Assembly: GCA_017959005.1 (NCBI GenBank)
Contig: JAGDBO010000005.1
Span: forward strand, 1 to 52,448
Direction: 5' to 3'
From: Bacteroidales bacterium
Lineage (GTDB): Bacteria; Bacteroidota; Bacteroidia; Bacteroidales; UBA932
Length of the DNA: 52,448 nucleotides
The translations under genes and the position numbers were made by a program. Below are positions 17,843 to 26,529 of this stretch, piece by piece (the first letter of the stretch is position 1; each line of letters opens with the position of its first letter). The notes under the pieces were generated by a model, which saw nothing but the letters and a program-made list of their open reading frames with translations, was not told the DNA's origin and made no database searches.

Positions 17843-20109
17843 GGACGCAAAGATAGAGGCGCGTTCAAATTATTTACCTTTTTCAGGTTTCCAACAACCC
17901 AAATGGTATCACCTTTCTCCATAATGACGGAAGAGGTAGGACGTAAAAAGTCCTCAGATTCTTCCTTTTCCACTCCTACAAGCAGCACCCCGAACTCATG
18001 GCGGAACTTGGTTATGTTGGCATCATGCCCAATAACCTTGGAACCCTCCTCAAGGGTAATCTGGAAGAGCTGCATCTCAATCTTCTCCTCCGGAGCCATA
18101 GGGGTATCTTCATTAACGTTGTGAGAGAGGTCTATGAAGTTTTTAAGTTGCTGGTCCGATCCCAAAATCAGCAGGGAATCTGAAGGATACATCACCTGCT
18201 CTTTTGACGGGAGGTTAATCACCTTGTTGCCTCTAATCAGCTGAATCACAAGGGCTCCGGTATCCTTCTTCCTATGGACGGTAGCAATGTTTCTGCCGGC
18301 CAGATAGGAGTTCTGCCCAACGGTACACTTCTCCATGTGAATCTCGTTGGCCTTGTCTCTAGGAATGACAAAACGTCTGCCCCCCTCGCTGTCCAGGTTG
18401 GTGAAAAAGTTGGTCTCAATCTTTGAGTAATAGCCCTTTACCAGTTTTGAAATAGTGACAAACACAATAATAACGGCGGTAATGAGCATTATAACACCCA
18501 CACTGTGAGTGATATACAAGGAGGCCACAGATGAAACCGCCATCACGGCAATGATATACTTGAGCGCCACCATAAAGAGCAGAGGCCCCCTTGCATACTT
18601 ACGGTCCGCCCAAATCTGGTCGTAGATACCCTCCTTGTCCTTCACCTTCAAAAGCGCCCAAATGAATGGAGAAATTATCGCGATAGTAAGGGCAAAAAGA
18701 ATCAGCCTAACCCAAAAGGCGCCAGAAGCAGGAGGGTAGATTCTGGTGATGAGAGAGGAGATGAAAGGGTTCACTACCTTACTGAAAACCAGGATCAAAG
18801 CAGCCATCCAGGTAGTGAGTATGAAGACTCTGGTGGTGTAACTTCTGAGCAGTTTTTTCCAGCGGTTCTCCTGGTTGAGCGTCTGCTTACCGGTACCCAA
18901 ACGGTCTATCACATTTCTCCAGCCTCCGGAGGAGTGACGGTATATGAAACTGTATATTTTATCTCCCGATTTTGCCCAGTACGGAGTAATGAACGTTGTC
19001 AGTATGGAGACCGTAACTATCACAGGGTAAAGGTAATCCGGCGTAGCTTTCAGCTCCTTGCCTAGGGATGCAATGATGTAGGAGAACTCACCTATCTGAC
19101 ACATACACAATCCGGCAGGGAGTGCAATCTTCAGAGTCTGACCGCTGAAGAGCAATCCGCTTGTTGCAGCCAGAGGCTTAATCAGAATCACAGCCAGCGT
19201 AATAACCAGTATGTGAGGCCAGTAGTGAAGCAGAACAGAAGGATCCACCAACATACCAACGGATACAAAGAAGATGGCACCAAAGAAATCCTTTATTGGT
19301 TTTGTGATGGCTAATATCTTGTCTCTCTGCGGAGTACCGGAGAGAATGGAACCCATAACGAATGCGCCCAACGCCTCTGAGATGTTGGCATTCAGCGTAA
19401 TAACCACCATCAAAAGGCAGAGCCCCAAAGATGTGATAAGAATGGTCTCATCACTCATCAGTTTTCGGAGCTTGCGGTAAATGGTTGGCACAAAGTAGAT
19501 TCCACCGGTAAACCACAACAAAAGAAATACCGTAATGGAGAAGATTTTATTGGCCAGCTCCATTCCGTTAAAGGTCTTACTGATGACAAAAGTTGGAAGC
19601 ATCACCAGCAGGAGAATTGCCACAAGATCTTCGCAAATCAGAGCGCCGTATACCAGTTGAGAGGAGCGGCGCCCTCCCATGCCTAAATCGTCGAATGTCT
19701 TGATAATGATGGAAGTTGAGGAGATGGAAATCATTGCTCCAACAAAGAGAGCGGTAACGGTTGTCCAACCAAAAATCTTGGCTATCAAGAAGCCCATACA
19801 GAACATCACCACCGCCTCAGAGAAGACGGTAATTGCACCCGGGCCTCCCACCTTCTTTAACTTCTTGAAACTGAACTCCAGTCCCAGTCCAAAGAGAAGG
19901 AAGATAACGCCTATCTTTCCCCAGAACTCCACGCTCTCCACCTCGGTAGCCGTAGGAATGAAGGAGATGTATGGACCGGTGAGCACTCCGGCAATAATGT
20001 AACCCAATACCAAAGGCTGCTTAAGCGCTTTGAATATGATAGTTACAATGCCTGCTACAATAAGTATCAGCGCCAGATCCAAAAGGAGGGGATTGATAGC
20101 TTCCGTCAT
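17839..20109 (-). CDS. CPA2-family cation:proton antiporter (KefB-like) with TrkA-C domains
   Basis: The 756-residue integral membrane protein has 12 or more hydrophobic segments over residues 1-390 (Na_H_Exchanger, PF00999), including KQPLVLGYIIAGVLTGP and the FLLFGLGLEFSF, GALICEDLVAILLL and GAFVMGSILSGTP blocks. A second membrane block lies at about 400-560, and C-terminal RCK/TrkA-C-like cytosolic domains follow (IRGNKVINLPSKEQVMYPSDSLLILG and a second copy ending SSVIMEKGDTIWVVGNL). It probably exchanges K+ or Na+ for protons; ion specificity is not decidable. It lies between gpsA (3-base gap) and addB (4-base overlap). Confidence 0.88.
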   Translation of the reverse strand: MTEAINPLLLDLALILIVAGIVTIIFKALKQPLVLGYIIAGVLTGPYISFIPTATEVESVEFWGKIGVIFLLFGLGLEFSFKKLKKVGGPGAITVFSEAVVMFCMGFLIAKIFGWTTVTALFVGAMISISSTSIIIKTFDDLGMGGRRSSQLVYGALICEDLVAILLLVMLPTFVISKTFNGMELANKIFSITVFLLLWFTGGIYFVPTIYRKLRKLMSDETILITSLGLCLLMVVITLNANISEALGAFVMGSILSGTPQRDKILAITKPIKDFFGAIFFVSVGMLVDPSVLLHYWPHILVITLAVILIKPLAATSGLLFSGQTLKIALPAGLCMCQIGEFSYIIASLGKELKATPDYLYPVIVTVSILTTFITPYWAKSGDKIYSFIYRHSSGGWRNVIDRLGTGKQTLNQENRWKKLLRSYTTRVFILTTWMAALILVFSKVVNPFISSLITRIYPPASGAFWVRLILFALTIAIISPFIWALLKVKDKEGIYDQIWADRKYARGPLLFMVALKYIIAVMAVSSVASLYITHSVGVIMLITAVIIVFVTISKLVKGYYSKIETNFFTNLDSEGGRRFVIPRDKANEIHMEKCTVGQNSYLAGRNIATVHRKKDTGALVIQLIRGNKVINLPSKEQVMYPSDSLLILGSDQQLKNFIDLSHNVNEDTPMAPEEKIEMQLFQITLEEGSKVIGHDANITKFRHEFGVLLVGVEKEESEDFLRPTSSVIMEKGDTIWVVGNLKKVNNLNAPLSLRP

Positions 20110-20112
20110 AAA

Positions 20113-21120
20113 CTAGTAGAGTTTCTCCGCCAAACGGTTAATCACGTATGCAGGATACTTCATCTCATGGATAATCTCAAATACCGCCTCGGCAATGGGC
20201 ATTTCAACATTGTACTTCTTGTTTATCTCGTTGATTGCCTTAGAGGCGTAGTAACCTTCCGCCACCATATTCATCTCAACTTGAGCATTTTGCACGGAGT
20301 AACCTTTACCAATCATACTACCGAACGTGCGGTTGCGGCTAAACTGAGAGTAACCTGTTACCAGCAAGTCTCCAAGGTACGGAGAGGTTAGCACGTTGCG
20401 GTTAGAATCAGGATGTGAGGCATTTAAGAAGTCCACCATCTCCTTGAATGAGCTGGTCATAAGTACGCTGGTGAAGTTGTCTCCGTATCCCAGACCGTGG
20501 CAGATTCCAACTGCAATGGCATATATATTCTTCAGAGCAGCAGCATATTCCACGCCGTAAATGTCTGTTCCTGGCGTTGTGTTTATGTAGTCACACTTAA
20601 AGAAATCACAGAGTTTCTTTGCGGAATCCAGATGTTTGCTGGTGAAAGTAAGGTATGAAAGTCTCTCCATACCAACCTCTTCCGCATGGCAAGGGCCGCT
20701 CACCACACCAATCCTGTCATAAGGAATATTGTGTTCATCATGAAAATACTCCGCAATGGTTTTTTGTCCCACAAAGCCCTTTATTGCAGAGACAATGAAC
20801 TTGTTATCAAGCTGAACGGTGAGTTTTGACATCACCCCCTCAAAGTAGGCGGAAGGGATGCAGAAGATGAGAACGTCTCCCCAGGAGACAATCTCATTTA
20901 TATCCGTAGACATTAAAAGGCGCTCAGGCTCAAGGATTACGGAACTCAGATAGACCTTGTTACGGTGATTCTTCATCACGCGGTCTATGTTCTTCTGGTC
21001 CCTGATGAACCAGGCTATCTTCTCCTGATGATTCATAATGAGCTTTACCAAAGCGGTAGCCCAACTGCCGCTTCCCACCATTGCAAACTTCAGGTTTCTT
21101 TTCTCCAATATTGCATTCAT
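20113..21120 (-). CDS. gpsA: Glycerol-3-phosphate dehydrogenase [NAD(P)+]
   Basis: The 335-residue cytosolic enzyme has the N-terminal nucleotide-binding motif VGSGSWATAL (GxGxWGTA in most homologues, here Ala for Gly), the SAIKGFV block, VVSGPCHAEEV, and the catalytic-domain block GVEYAAALKNIYAIAVGICHGLGYGDN with the active Lys. C-terminal EMPIAEAVFEIIHE is typical. It reduces dihydroxyacetone phosphate to sn-glycerol 3-phosphate for phospholipid synthesis. Spacing of 6 bases from rnhA and 3 from the antiporter indicates co-transcription. Confidence 0.95.
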   Translation of the reverse strand: MNAILEKRNLKFAMVGSGSWATALVKLIMNHQEKIAWFIRDQKNIDRVMKNHRNKVYLSSVILEPERLLMSTDINEIVSWGDVLIFCIPSAYFEGVMSKLTVQLDNKFIVSAIKGFVGQKTIAEYFHDEHNIPYDRIGVVSGPCHAEEVGMERLSYLTFTSKHLDSAKKLCDFFKCDYINTTPGTDIYGVEYAAALKNIYAIAVGICHGLGYGDNFTSVLMTSSFKEMVDFLNASHPDSNRNVLTSPYLGDLLVTGYSQFSRNRTFGSMIGKGYSVQNAQVEMNMVAEGYYASKAINEINKKYNVEMPIAEAVFEIIHEMKYPAYVINRLAEKLY

Positions 21121-21126
21121 ACTCTG

Positions 21127-21570
21127 TTAATTGTCTTTTTTTGTAAATTGAGACGCCGCTTCAAATGCCAACCTGTCACAGCGCTCGTTCTCCGGATGGC
21201 CGGCGTGCCCCTTCAGCCAGTGGAAGTTGAGCGTCAACCCTTTGGAGGCCTCAATGAACTCCATCCAGAGGTCCGGGTTCTTCTTCTTTTTAAAATCTGA
21301 GGCTACCCACTTTTCCAACCATCCCTCCTCAATTGCCTTCACCACGTATGAAGAATCTGACCAGATATGCACCGTGGCATCCTTCCACTTGATTGCCTTA
21401 AGTCCCTCAATCACAGCGGTCAGCTCCATACGGTTGTTGGTAGTAAGAGCCTCCCCTCCGCTCATCTCCTTACGCAGTTTTCCGCAAATAAGCACAACTC
21501 CCCAACCTCCCGGTCCCGGGTTCCCTCTGGACGAGCCGTCCGTGTAGAGATAGATTGGAGGTCTTTGCAT
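21127..21570 (-). CDS. rnhA: Ribonuclease HI
   Basis: The 147-residue protein begins MQRPPIYLYTDGSSRGNPGPGGWG. The four catalytic acidic residues are seen in YTDGSS (Asp), NNRMELTAV (Glu), IWSDSSYV (Asp) and NERCDRLA (Asp). It degrades the RNA of RNA-DNA hybrids. The frame is open 24 codons further upstream, but that extension overlaps pdxA; the pdxA stop TAA is followed by T and then this ATG, and family similarity begins here, so the start at 21570 is well supported. Confidence 0.95.
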   Translation of the reverse strand: MQRPPIYLYTDGSSRGNPGPGGWGVVLICGKLRKEMSGGEALTTNNRMELTAVIEGLKAIKWKDATVHIWSDSSYVVKAIEEGWLEKWVASDFKKKKNPDLWMEFIEASKGLTLNFHWLKGHAGHPENERCDRLAFEAASQFTKKDN

Positions 21571-21571
21571 A

Positions 21572-22642
21572 TTAAACTTCTCTGTGACTTTCCTCCTGGC
21601 CCGGAATCTGTGCGGTAAGCGGGTTGGAGTGAATCTCCGCATATCTTTCTCTGTTGCGGTAAATATCTATAGCCAAGTAAATTGCAGAGAGCATAGAACG
21701 AGGATTTGCCTTGTTCTGTCCTGCAATATCAAATGCCGTTCCGTGGTCCGGAGAGGTACGTATCACCGGAAGACCGGCCGTATAGTTGACTCCGGTGTCA
21801 AATGAGAGAGTCTTAAACGGAATGAGGCCCTGATCGTGATACATGGTAAGAACCGCATCATATTTTCCCTGCAGGGTAGCTGCAAAGAATCCGTCCGGCG
21901 GGAACGGGCCAAAGGTCTGGATTCCAGAGTCATTAGCCTCCTTAATTGCCGGTATCACAATGTTTATCTCCTCATCTCCCAGCAGCCCCTTGTCTCCCGC
22001 GTGAGGGTTGAGTCCCAGCACCGCAATCTTTGGTTTCTCAATGCAGAAGTCCTTCTTCAAAGAGTCATTCATAAGGCGCAACTTGCTGAGTATTATCTCC
22101 TTGTTTATTGCAGCAGAGACATCCTTCAAAGGGATGTGCATTGTTACAACTCCAACTCTGAGGTTGTCAGAGCACATAAACATCAGACCGTCCTTTGCTC
22201 CAAAGGTCTCAATCAAAAATCCTGTATGGCCGGCATACTTAAAGTGCTCAAGGGTAACGCCTTTCTTGCTGAAAGGAGCCGTTACAATGACATCTATCAG
22301 CCCCTTCTTGGCATCCGCAACGCACCTGTCAAGGGATGCAATTGCAGCCTTGGCGCTCTCGTGAGTCAGTTTTCCCGGCTCTATAGGAAGATCGTCACCC
22401 ACACAGTTGATTATGTTAACCATCTTAGGATGAGCGTCTTTTGCATTGTTAATGACGTTGGTATCTATGTTTTCGGTTTCAGGAATCTGCTTTCTGTAAT
22501 ATCCGAACGCCTTGGACGACCCGTACACCACCGGGGTAAAAAGATCCAGCACATTGGCATTGGCGAGGGATTTAATGATAACCTCATACCCTATTCCGTT
22601 GCTGTCGCCCTGCGTAATTCCTATAACAAGTTTCTCTTTCAT
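21572..22642 (-). CDS. pdxA: 4-hydroxythreonine-4-phosphate dehydrogenase
   Basis: The 356-residue protein opens with IGITQGDSNGIGYEVI, the PdxA N-terminal motif. It has metal-binding His residues in HAGHTGFLIE-like (FKYAGHTGFLIETFG), LNPHAGDKGLLGDEE and the YHDQGLIPFK block, and ends with RTSPDHGTAFDIAG. It catalyses the oxidation step leading to 3-amino-2-oxopropyl phosphate in the DXP-dependent pyridoxal phosphate pathway, consistent with dxs elsewhere in the window. It is the first gene of the six-gene minus-strand operon and diverges from recG. Confidence 0.95.
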   Translation of the reverse strand: MKEKLVIGITQGDSNGIGYEVIIKSLANANVLDLFTPVVYGSSKAFGYYRKQIPETENIDTNVINNAKDAHPKMVNIINCVGDDLPIEPGKLTHESAKAAIASLDRCVADAKKGLIDVIVTAPFSKKGVTLEHFKYAGHTGFLIETFGAKDGLMFMCSDNLRVGVVTMHIPLKDVSAAINKEIILSKLRLMNDSLKKDFCIEKPKIAVLGLNPHAGDKGLLGDEEINIVIPAIKEANDSGIQTFGPFPPDGFFAATLQGKYDAVLTMYHDQGLIPFKTLSFDTGVNYTAGLPVIRTSPDHGTAFDIAGQNKANPRSMLSAIYLAIDIYRNRERYAEIHSNPLTAQIPGQEESHREV

Positions 22643-22698
22643 AATAGTTTTCTCAATCGGTGCAATTTACAAAAAATAAGCTTTCAATAGATATTTTA

Positions 22699-22728
22699 TA
22701 TTTTTGTATTTGCAGACGCAAACGTCTG
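22699..22728 (+). promoter_or_regulatory. recG promoter -7 element and leader hairpin
   Basis: TATTTTTG at 22699-22706 fits TAnnTTTG exactly. A 6-bp stem, CAGACG at 22713-22718 with CGTCTG at 22723-22728 around a CAAA loop, lies in the short leader 10 bases before the recG ATG. No clear -33 TTTG is present. Whether the hairpin matters for translation is unknown. Confidence 0.4.
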
Positions 22729-22738
22729 TTGCAAGAAG

Positions 22739-24901
22739 ATGGCTGATATATTGGACACGTCTATCAAGTACCTGCAGGGCATAGGACCTAAGCGGGCAGA
22801 ACTGCTTGCAAAGGAGCTTAACGTGCAGACCTTCAGGGATATGCTCTACTACTTCCCCTTCCGGTGGATAGACAAGAGCAAGGTCTATCCAATCAGCAGC
22901 ATACTCAAAGAGGAGCTTCTGGATTCCGAGGAGGTGAACACATCTTCATACGTTCAACTGCGCGGCATCATCACAAAAAAGGAACTGGTAGGTTTCTCTA
23001 ACGGCCGTCCAATCAGGGGAAAAGCGAGGTTAATCTTCACACTTACGGACGCCACAGGCAGCATACAACTAGTCTTCTTCAGCGGCCTTAAATGGATTGC
23101 GGAAAAGGTGAAGGAGAACGAGGAGTACATTGCATTCGGCCGTCTCACCCTCTTTAACAACCAGGTGAATATGGTCCACCCGGAGCTCTACCCTTCGGCA
23201 CAGGCAGCCGTCTACGGAAGCGGCTCAATGGTAGGTATTTACAGCACCACTGAGAAGATGAAAAACGGTGGCTTTGGCATAAAGGCCATCACCAAAATCG
23301 AGTCCCTTCTGCTGGAGAAAACCCTGCCTCACATTAAGGAGACCCTGCCGGAGTACATCATAAAGAGCATGGGCTTTTGCTCTCTTGCTCAAGCACTTAA
23401 GAACATCCATTTCCCTGTGGATCAAAAGGCTCTGGATGCCGCTCAGCGCCGTCTCAAATTTGAAGAGCTTTTCTACCTGCAGCTCAGCCTTTTAAAGCAG
23501 AAGAACGTACGCACCTCAAAGGGCGGAGGCATAGTTCTTTCCAAGGTTGGAGACAACTTCAACAAGTGCTACTGCTCTCTCCCTTACCAACTTACAAACG
23601 CGCAGAAGCGGGTGATAAAAGAGATGCGTGAAGATATGCGCAGCGGCAAACAGATGAACCGCCTGCTGCAGGGAGACGTAGGTAGCGGCAAAACATTGGT
23701 TGCCGTCCTGCTTTCTCTCATCGCGATAGATAACGGTTACCAGGCCTGCATCATGGCCCCTACAGAAGTGCTTGCCAACCAGCATCTTGCGAGCATTCAG
23801 AAATTTCTCACTGCTACAGATGTTAAGGTTGCACTCCTTACAGGCAGCACCAAGACCAAAGAGAGACGCCAGATACTCAAGGAGTTGGAAGAGGGCACGC
23901 TCAACATCATAGTGGGAACCCACGCGCTGATTGAGGAGCGTGTAAAGTTCCACAAACTCGGTCTTGCCGTCATAGATGAGCAGCACCGCTTTGGTGTAGA
24001 CCAGCGCAGCCGTTTGTGGTTAAAGAATGATGCTCAACCACCGCACATAATGGTGATGACCGCCACCCCAATCCCAAGGACGCTGGCCATGACGTTATAC
24101 GGTGATCTGGATGTCAGCATACTGGATGAGCTTCCTCCGGGCCGCACCCCTATCATCACCAAGCACGCTTGGGAGAGCCAGCGTAAACAGGTCTTTGATT
24201 TCATGCGCCAGGAGATAGACAAGGGCCGCCAAGTCTTTGTGGTCTACCCGCTTATAAAGGAGAGCGAGAAGATGGACTACGAGAATTTGGAGGCCGGCTA
24301 TCTGAGAATTGTTGAAGAGTTCAAGGCTCCGAAATACATAACTGCCGTAGTTCACGGCAAGCAAAAAACAGAGGACAAGAACTTGGATATGCAACTCTTT
24401 GCTTCCGGCAAAGCTCATATACTGGTGGCGACCAGCGTGATAGAGGTGGGCGTAGATGTCCCGAACGCCAGCATAATGGTGATTGAAAGCGCAGAACGCT
24501 TTGGACTCAGCCAGTTACACCAGTTAAGAGGAAGAGTTGGCCGTGGCTCCAACAAATCTTACTGCATACTGATGAGCGGTTATAAACTCAGCAGAGAGAG
24601 CCGTAAACGCCTGGAACTTATGTGCTCTACAACAGACGGCTTCCTGCTTGCAGAAGAGGATATGAAAATGCGCGGTCCGGGTGACATTGAGGGCACCTCC
24701 CAGAGCGGCCTTGCCATAGACCTCCACATAGCCTCACTCTCCAAAGACGGCATCTACCTCCAGCAGGCCAGAGACCTTGCAGAGAAGATCCTCAACCAGG
24801 ATCCGCAGCTCTCCGCCCCTGAAAACCGCCTCCTCACAGAGCAACTCCTCTTCCTCCGCCGCCAAGGCAAAGACCCCAAAGACTACTCCTCCATCTCCTA
24901 A
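22739..24901 (+). CDS. recG: ATP-dependent DNA helicase RecG
   Basis: The 720-residue protein has an N-terminal wedge/OB domain (IKYLQGIGPKRAELLAKEL, YVQLRGIITKKE), Walker A LLQGDVGSGKTLVAVL, the DEQH box AVIDEQHRFGVDQR, MTATPIPRTLAMT, and the RecG-specific C-terminal TRG region with HQLRGRVGRGSNKSYCIL and MRGPGDIEGTSQSG. It branch-migrates stalled replication forks and Holliday junctions. Length is near the usual 690-700. It is a single-gene unit with its own promoter. Confidence 0.97.
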   Translation: MADILDTSIKYLQGIGPKRAELLAKELNVQTFRDMLYYFPFRWIDKSKVYPISSILKEELLDSEEVNTSSYVQLRGIITKKELVGFSNGRPIRGKARLIFTLTDATGSIQLVFFSGLKWIAEKVKENEEYIAFGRLTLFNNQVNMVHPELYPSAQAAVYGSGSMVGIYSTTEKMKNGGFGIKAITKIESLLLEKTLPHIKETLPEYIIKSMGFCSLAQALKNIHFPVDQKALDAAQRRLKFEELFYLQLSLLKQKNVRTSKGGGIVLSKVGDNFNKCYCSLPYQLTNAQKRVIKEMREDMRSGKQMNRLLQGDVGSGKTLVAVLLSLIAIDNGYQACIMAPTEVLANQHLASIQKFLTATDVKVALLTGSTKTKERRQILKELEEGTLNIIVGTHALIEERVKFHKLGLAVIDEQHRFGVDQRSRLWLKNDAQPPHIMVMTATPIPRTLAMTLYGDLDVSILDELPPGRTPIITKHAWESQRKQVFDFMRQEIDKGRQVFVVYPLIKESEKMDYENLEAGYLRIVEEFKAPKYITAVVHGKQKTEDKNLDMQLFASGKAHILVATSVIEVGVDVPNASIMVIESAERFGLSQLHQLRGRVGRGSNKSYCILMSGYKLSRESRKRLELMCSTTDGFLLAEEDMKMRGPGDIEGTSQSGLAIDLHIASLSKDGIYLQQARDLAEKILNQDPQLSAPENRLLTEQLLFLRRQGKDPKDYSSIS

Positions 24902-24923
24902 TCCCCTACTCAATACTCTGGTT

Positions 24924-25025
24924 TTATAACCGTACGGGTATAATTTTACTCTTTTATATGAATTTTATACCCTTTGTGGTATGATTTTACAAATTTTTAT
25001 TAATTTTGCACCCGATTAGGTATAA
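24924..25025 (+). promoter_or_regulatory. Triple operator array and promoter of the hip locus
   Basis: Three copies of a 20-bp palindrome, TTATACC-N6-GGTATAA, lie at 24924-24943 (left arm TTATAAC), 24965-24984 (right arm GGTATGA) and 25006-25025 (left arm TTGCACC). Their starts are exactly 41 bases apart, and the bases just after each right arm are also alike (TTTTAC, TTTTAC, TTTTTA), so these are degenerate 41-bp direct repeats. A TAATTTTG -7 element (25001-25008) overlaps the third copy, and a TTTG (24973-24976) lies inside the second. HipB binding here would block the promoter. The hipB ATG follows 5 bases after the third copy. Confidence 0.75.
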
Positions 25026-25030
25026 TTTTT

Positions 25031-25231
25031 ATGTCATTAGCAGAACATATTAAGGCAAAACGCAAGAAATTTGGGCTTACCCAGGTGGAACTTGCAGAAA
25101 GAGCATCCGTGGGTCTGCGCTTTGTTCGTGAGATGGAACAGGGCAAAAAGACTCTCAGAATGGACAAAGTGAACAAAGTTCTCGCCCTGTTTGGTGAGGC
25201 ACTTGTTCCGGATAGAGTTAAGGTATTATGA
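25031..25231 (+). CDS. hipB: HipB-like XRE-family antitoxin/repressor
   Basis: The 66-residue DNA-binding protein consists of one helix-turn-helix of the Cro/C1 type (HIKAKRKKFGLTQVELAERASVG, then FVREMEQGKKTLRMDKVNKVLALFG). It is shorter than E. coli HipB (88) and lacks the C-terminal tail. It is expected to dimerise on the palindromes just upstream and repress its own operon. Its stop overlaps the start of the next gene (ATGA). The symbol is by family and context. Confidence 0.88.
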   Translation: MSLAEHIKAKRKKFGLTQVELAERASVGLRFVREMEQGKKTLRMDKVNKVLALFGEALVPDRVKVL

Positions 25232-25542
25232 AACAGGCAAAGATCTACATAAAGGATTGTTTCTGCGGCATACTTAGAGAAGATGAAGAGGGCTTTCACT
25301 TTAAGTATGACGGAGAGTATCTTAAAACGAAAAATGCGAGAGCGCTATCCCCTACCATGCCTCTGACAGAAGAGACGTACAAGAAGGAGATAATGTTCCC
25401 TGTTTTTGACGGTCTTATTCCGGAAGGTTGGCTATTGGATATTGCATCAAGTTCCTGGAAAATAGATCCAAGAGACAGAATGGCTCTGCTAATGGCTTGT
25501 TGCAAAGATTGTATTGGTGATATCAGTGTTATTCCTTTGTGA
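25228..25542 (+). CDS. HipA N-terminal-subdomain protein (HipS-like)
   Basis: The 104-residue protein corresponds to the N-terminal subdomain of HipA (Couple_hipA, PF13657): IYIKDCFCGILREDEEGFHFKYDGEYL, ALSPTMPLTEETYKKE, and FPVFDGLIPEGWLLDIA, where HipA normally has FFxNLLPEG. In a standard HipA this is the first 100 residues of one polypeptide; here it is a separate gene with its own stop, one base before the ATG of the kinase part. This is the layout of three-gene HipBST systems, in which the small protein (HipS) neutralises the kinase. Function as the antitoxin is inferred. Confidence 0.8.
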   Translation: MKQAKIYIKDCFCGILREDEEGFHFKYDGEYLKTKNARALSPTMPLTEETYKKEIMFPVFDGLIPEGWLLDIASSSWKIDPRDRMALLMACCKDCIGDISVIPL

Positions 25543-25543
25543 T

Positions 25544-26488
25544 ATGAGTAAGTGTTTATATTGCTATAAAGAGTTGGAAGAGGGGCAAGTAGATTTTCAT
25601 CCTGCTTGCGCCAAGAGGTTTTTTGGCACGGATGAGGCTCCGCAAATGCCTTATACAAGGGATAATATGTCCGAGTTGGCTAAAAAGGTTATCAGAAGCA
25701 GCGTATCCGTTACCGGTGTTCAGGAAAAGATGTCTTTGGATTTAGACAGAGGCAAGAAAAACGAGCCTGCAAAATTTACAATTGTAGGTCTCTGGGGTAA
25801 ATATATCTTCAAACCACAGAGCAGCAAATACCATTCTCTTCCGGAGCTTGAAGACTTAACTCTTAGGCTTGCACAAACTGCTGGTATTAAGACTGTTGAA
25901 CATTCGCTAATTAGGCTGGCAGATGGAGAACTCGGCTACATTACAAAGAGAATAGACAGAGATAAAAAAGGTGAAAAAATATCTTTGTTGGATATGTGCC
26001 AACTCTCTAACCGTCTTACGGAACACAAGTACTACGGTACATATCAACAATTGGCAGACACTATAAAAGAATACTCGTCCGCCACTGTGTTGGATTTACA
26101 AAGATACTGGGAAGTTGTCTTTTTCTCATGGTTAACTGGAAACTCTGACATGCATTGTAAGAACTTCTCTCTCATTGATATAGGAGACTCGGAGTATATC
26201 CTCTCTCCCGCTTACGATTTGCTCGCAGTTCTGCTGGCAGACCCGTATGATGATGAAGAGATGGCATTGTCACTGATCGTTGGGGGTAAGAAAAAAGGCT
26301 TTAAGATTGCAGACTTTTCAGAAGCAATGGTAGAATCTGGAATAGAGAAAAACCGTGCGGAAGCAATCATTGAAAAGATGATTGCTAAGAAAGAAACTTG
26401 GTTCTCCCAGATAGACAGCTCCTTCCTCACTGCAGATCTCAAACAGAAGTTCAAGGACCTCATCTCCTCCAGAACCACCCAACGCTAA
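25544..26488 (+). CDS. HipA-family serine/threonine kinase, kinase part only (HipT-like)
   Basis: The 314-residue product lacks the HipA N-terminal subdomain. Residues 4-22 have the spacing C-x2-C-x11-H-x2-C (CLYC to HPAC), suggesting a small zinc site. The Gly-rich loop is SSVSVTGVQEKMSL with Ser 53 and Ser 55 in an SxS arrangement like the autophosphorylation motif of HipT proteins. The kinase core has YITKRIDRD, the catalytic GNSDMHCKNFSL (Asp 202, Asn 207) and the metal-binding SPAYDLL. HipA/HipT kinases inactivate aminoacyl-tRNA synthetases. The frame is open upstream to 25514, but an ATG at 25544 directly follows the upstream stop and begins the conserved region. Confidence 0.87.
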   Translation: MSKCLYCYKELEEGQVDFHPACAKRFFGTDEAPQMPYTRDNMSELAKKVIRSSVSVTGVQEKMSLDLDRGKKNEPAKFTIVGLWGKYIFKPQSSKYHSLPELEDLTLRLAQTAGIKTVEHSLIRLADGELGYITKRIDRDKKGEKISLLDMCQLSNRLTEHKYYGTYQQLADTIKEYSSATVLDLQRYWEVVFFSWLTGNSDMHCKNFSLIDIGDSEYILSPAYDLLAVLLADPYDDEEMALSLIVGGKKKGFKIADFSEAMVESGIEKNRAEAIIEKMIAKKETWFSQIDSSFLTADLKQKFKDLISSRTTQR

Positions 26489-26529
26489 ACGGAAGCATCT
26501 CCGTCCAACGGTCACACCCCCATCCTCGT

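Noticed and set aside
21571-21642. Upstream extension of RNase HI
   Set aside because: It overlaps pdxA, and family similarity starts at the ATG one base after the pdxA stop.
24924-25025. CRISPR-like short array before hipB
   Set aside because: The units are degenerate palindromes with conserved flanks and overlap a promoter; operators explain them better.
25228-26488. HipA broken by a frameshift (pseudogene)
   Set aside because: Both parts have complete conserved motifs, a clean stop and an adjacent ATG, as in three-gene HipBST loci; a sequencing error cannot be fully excluded.
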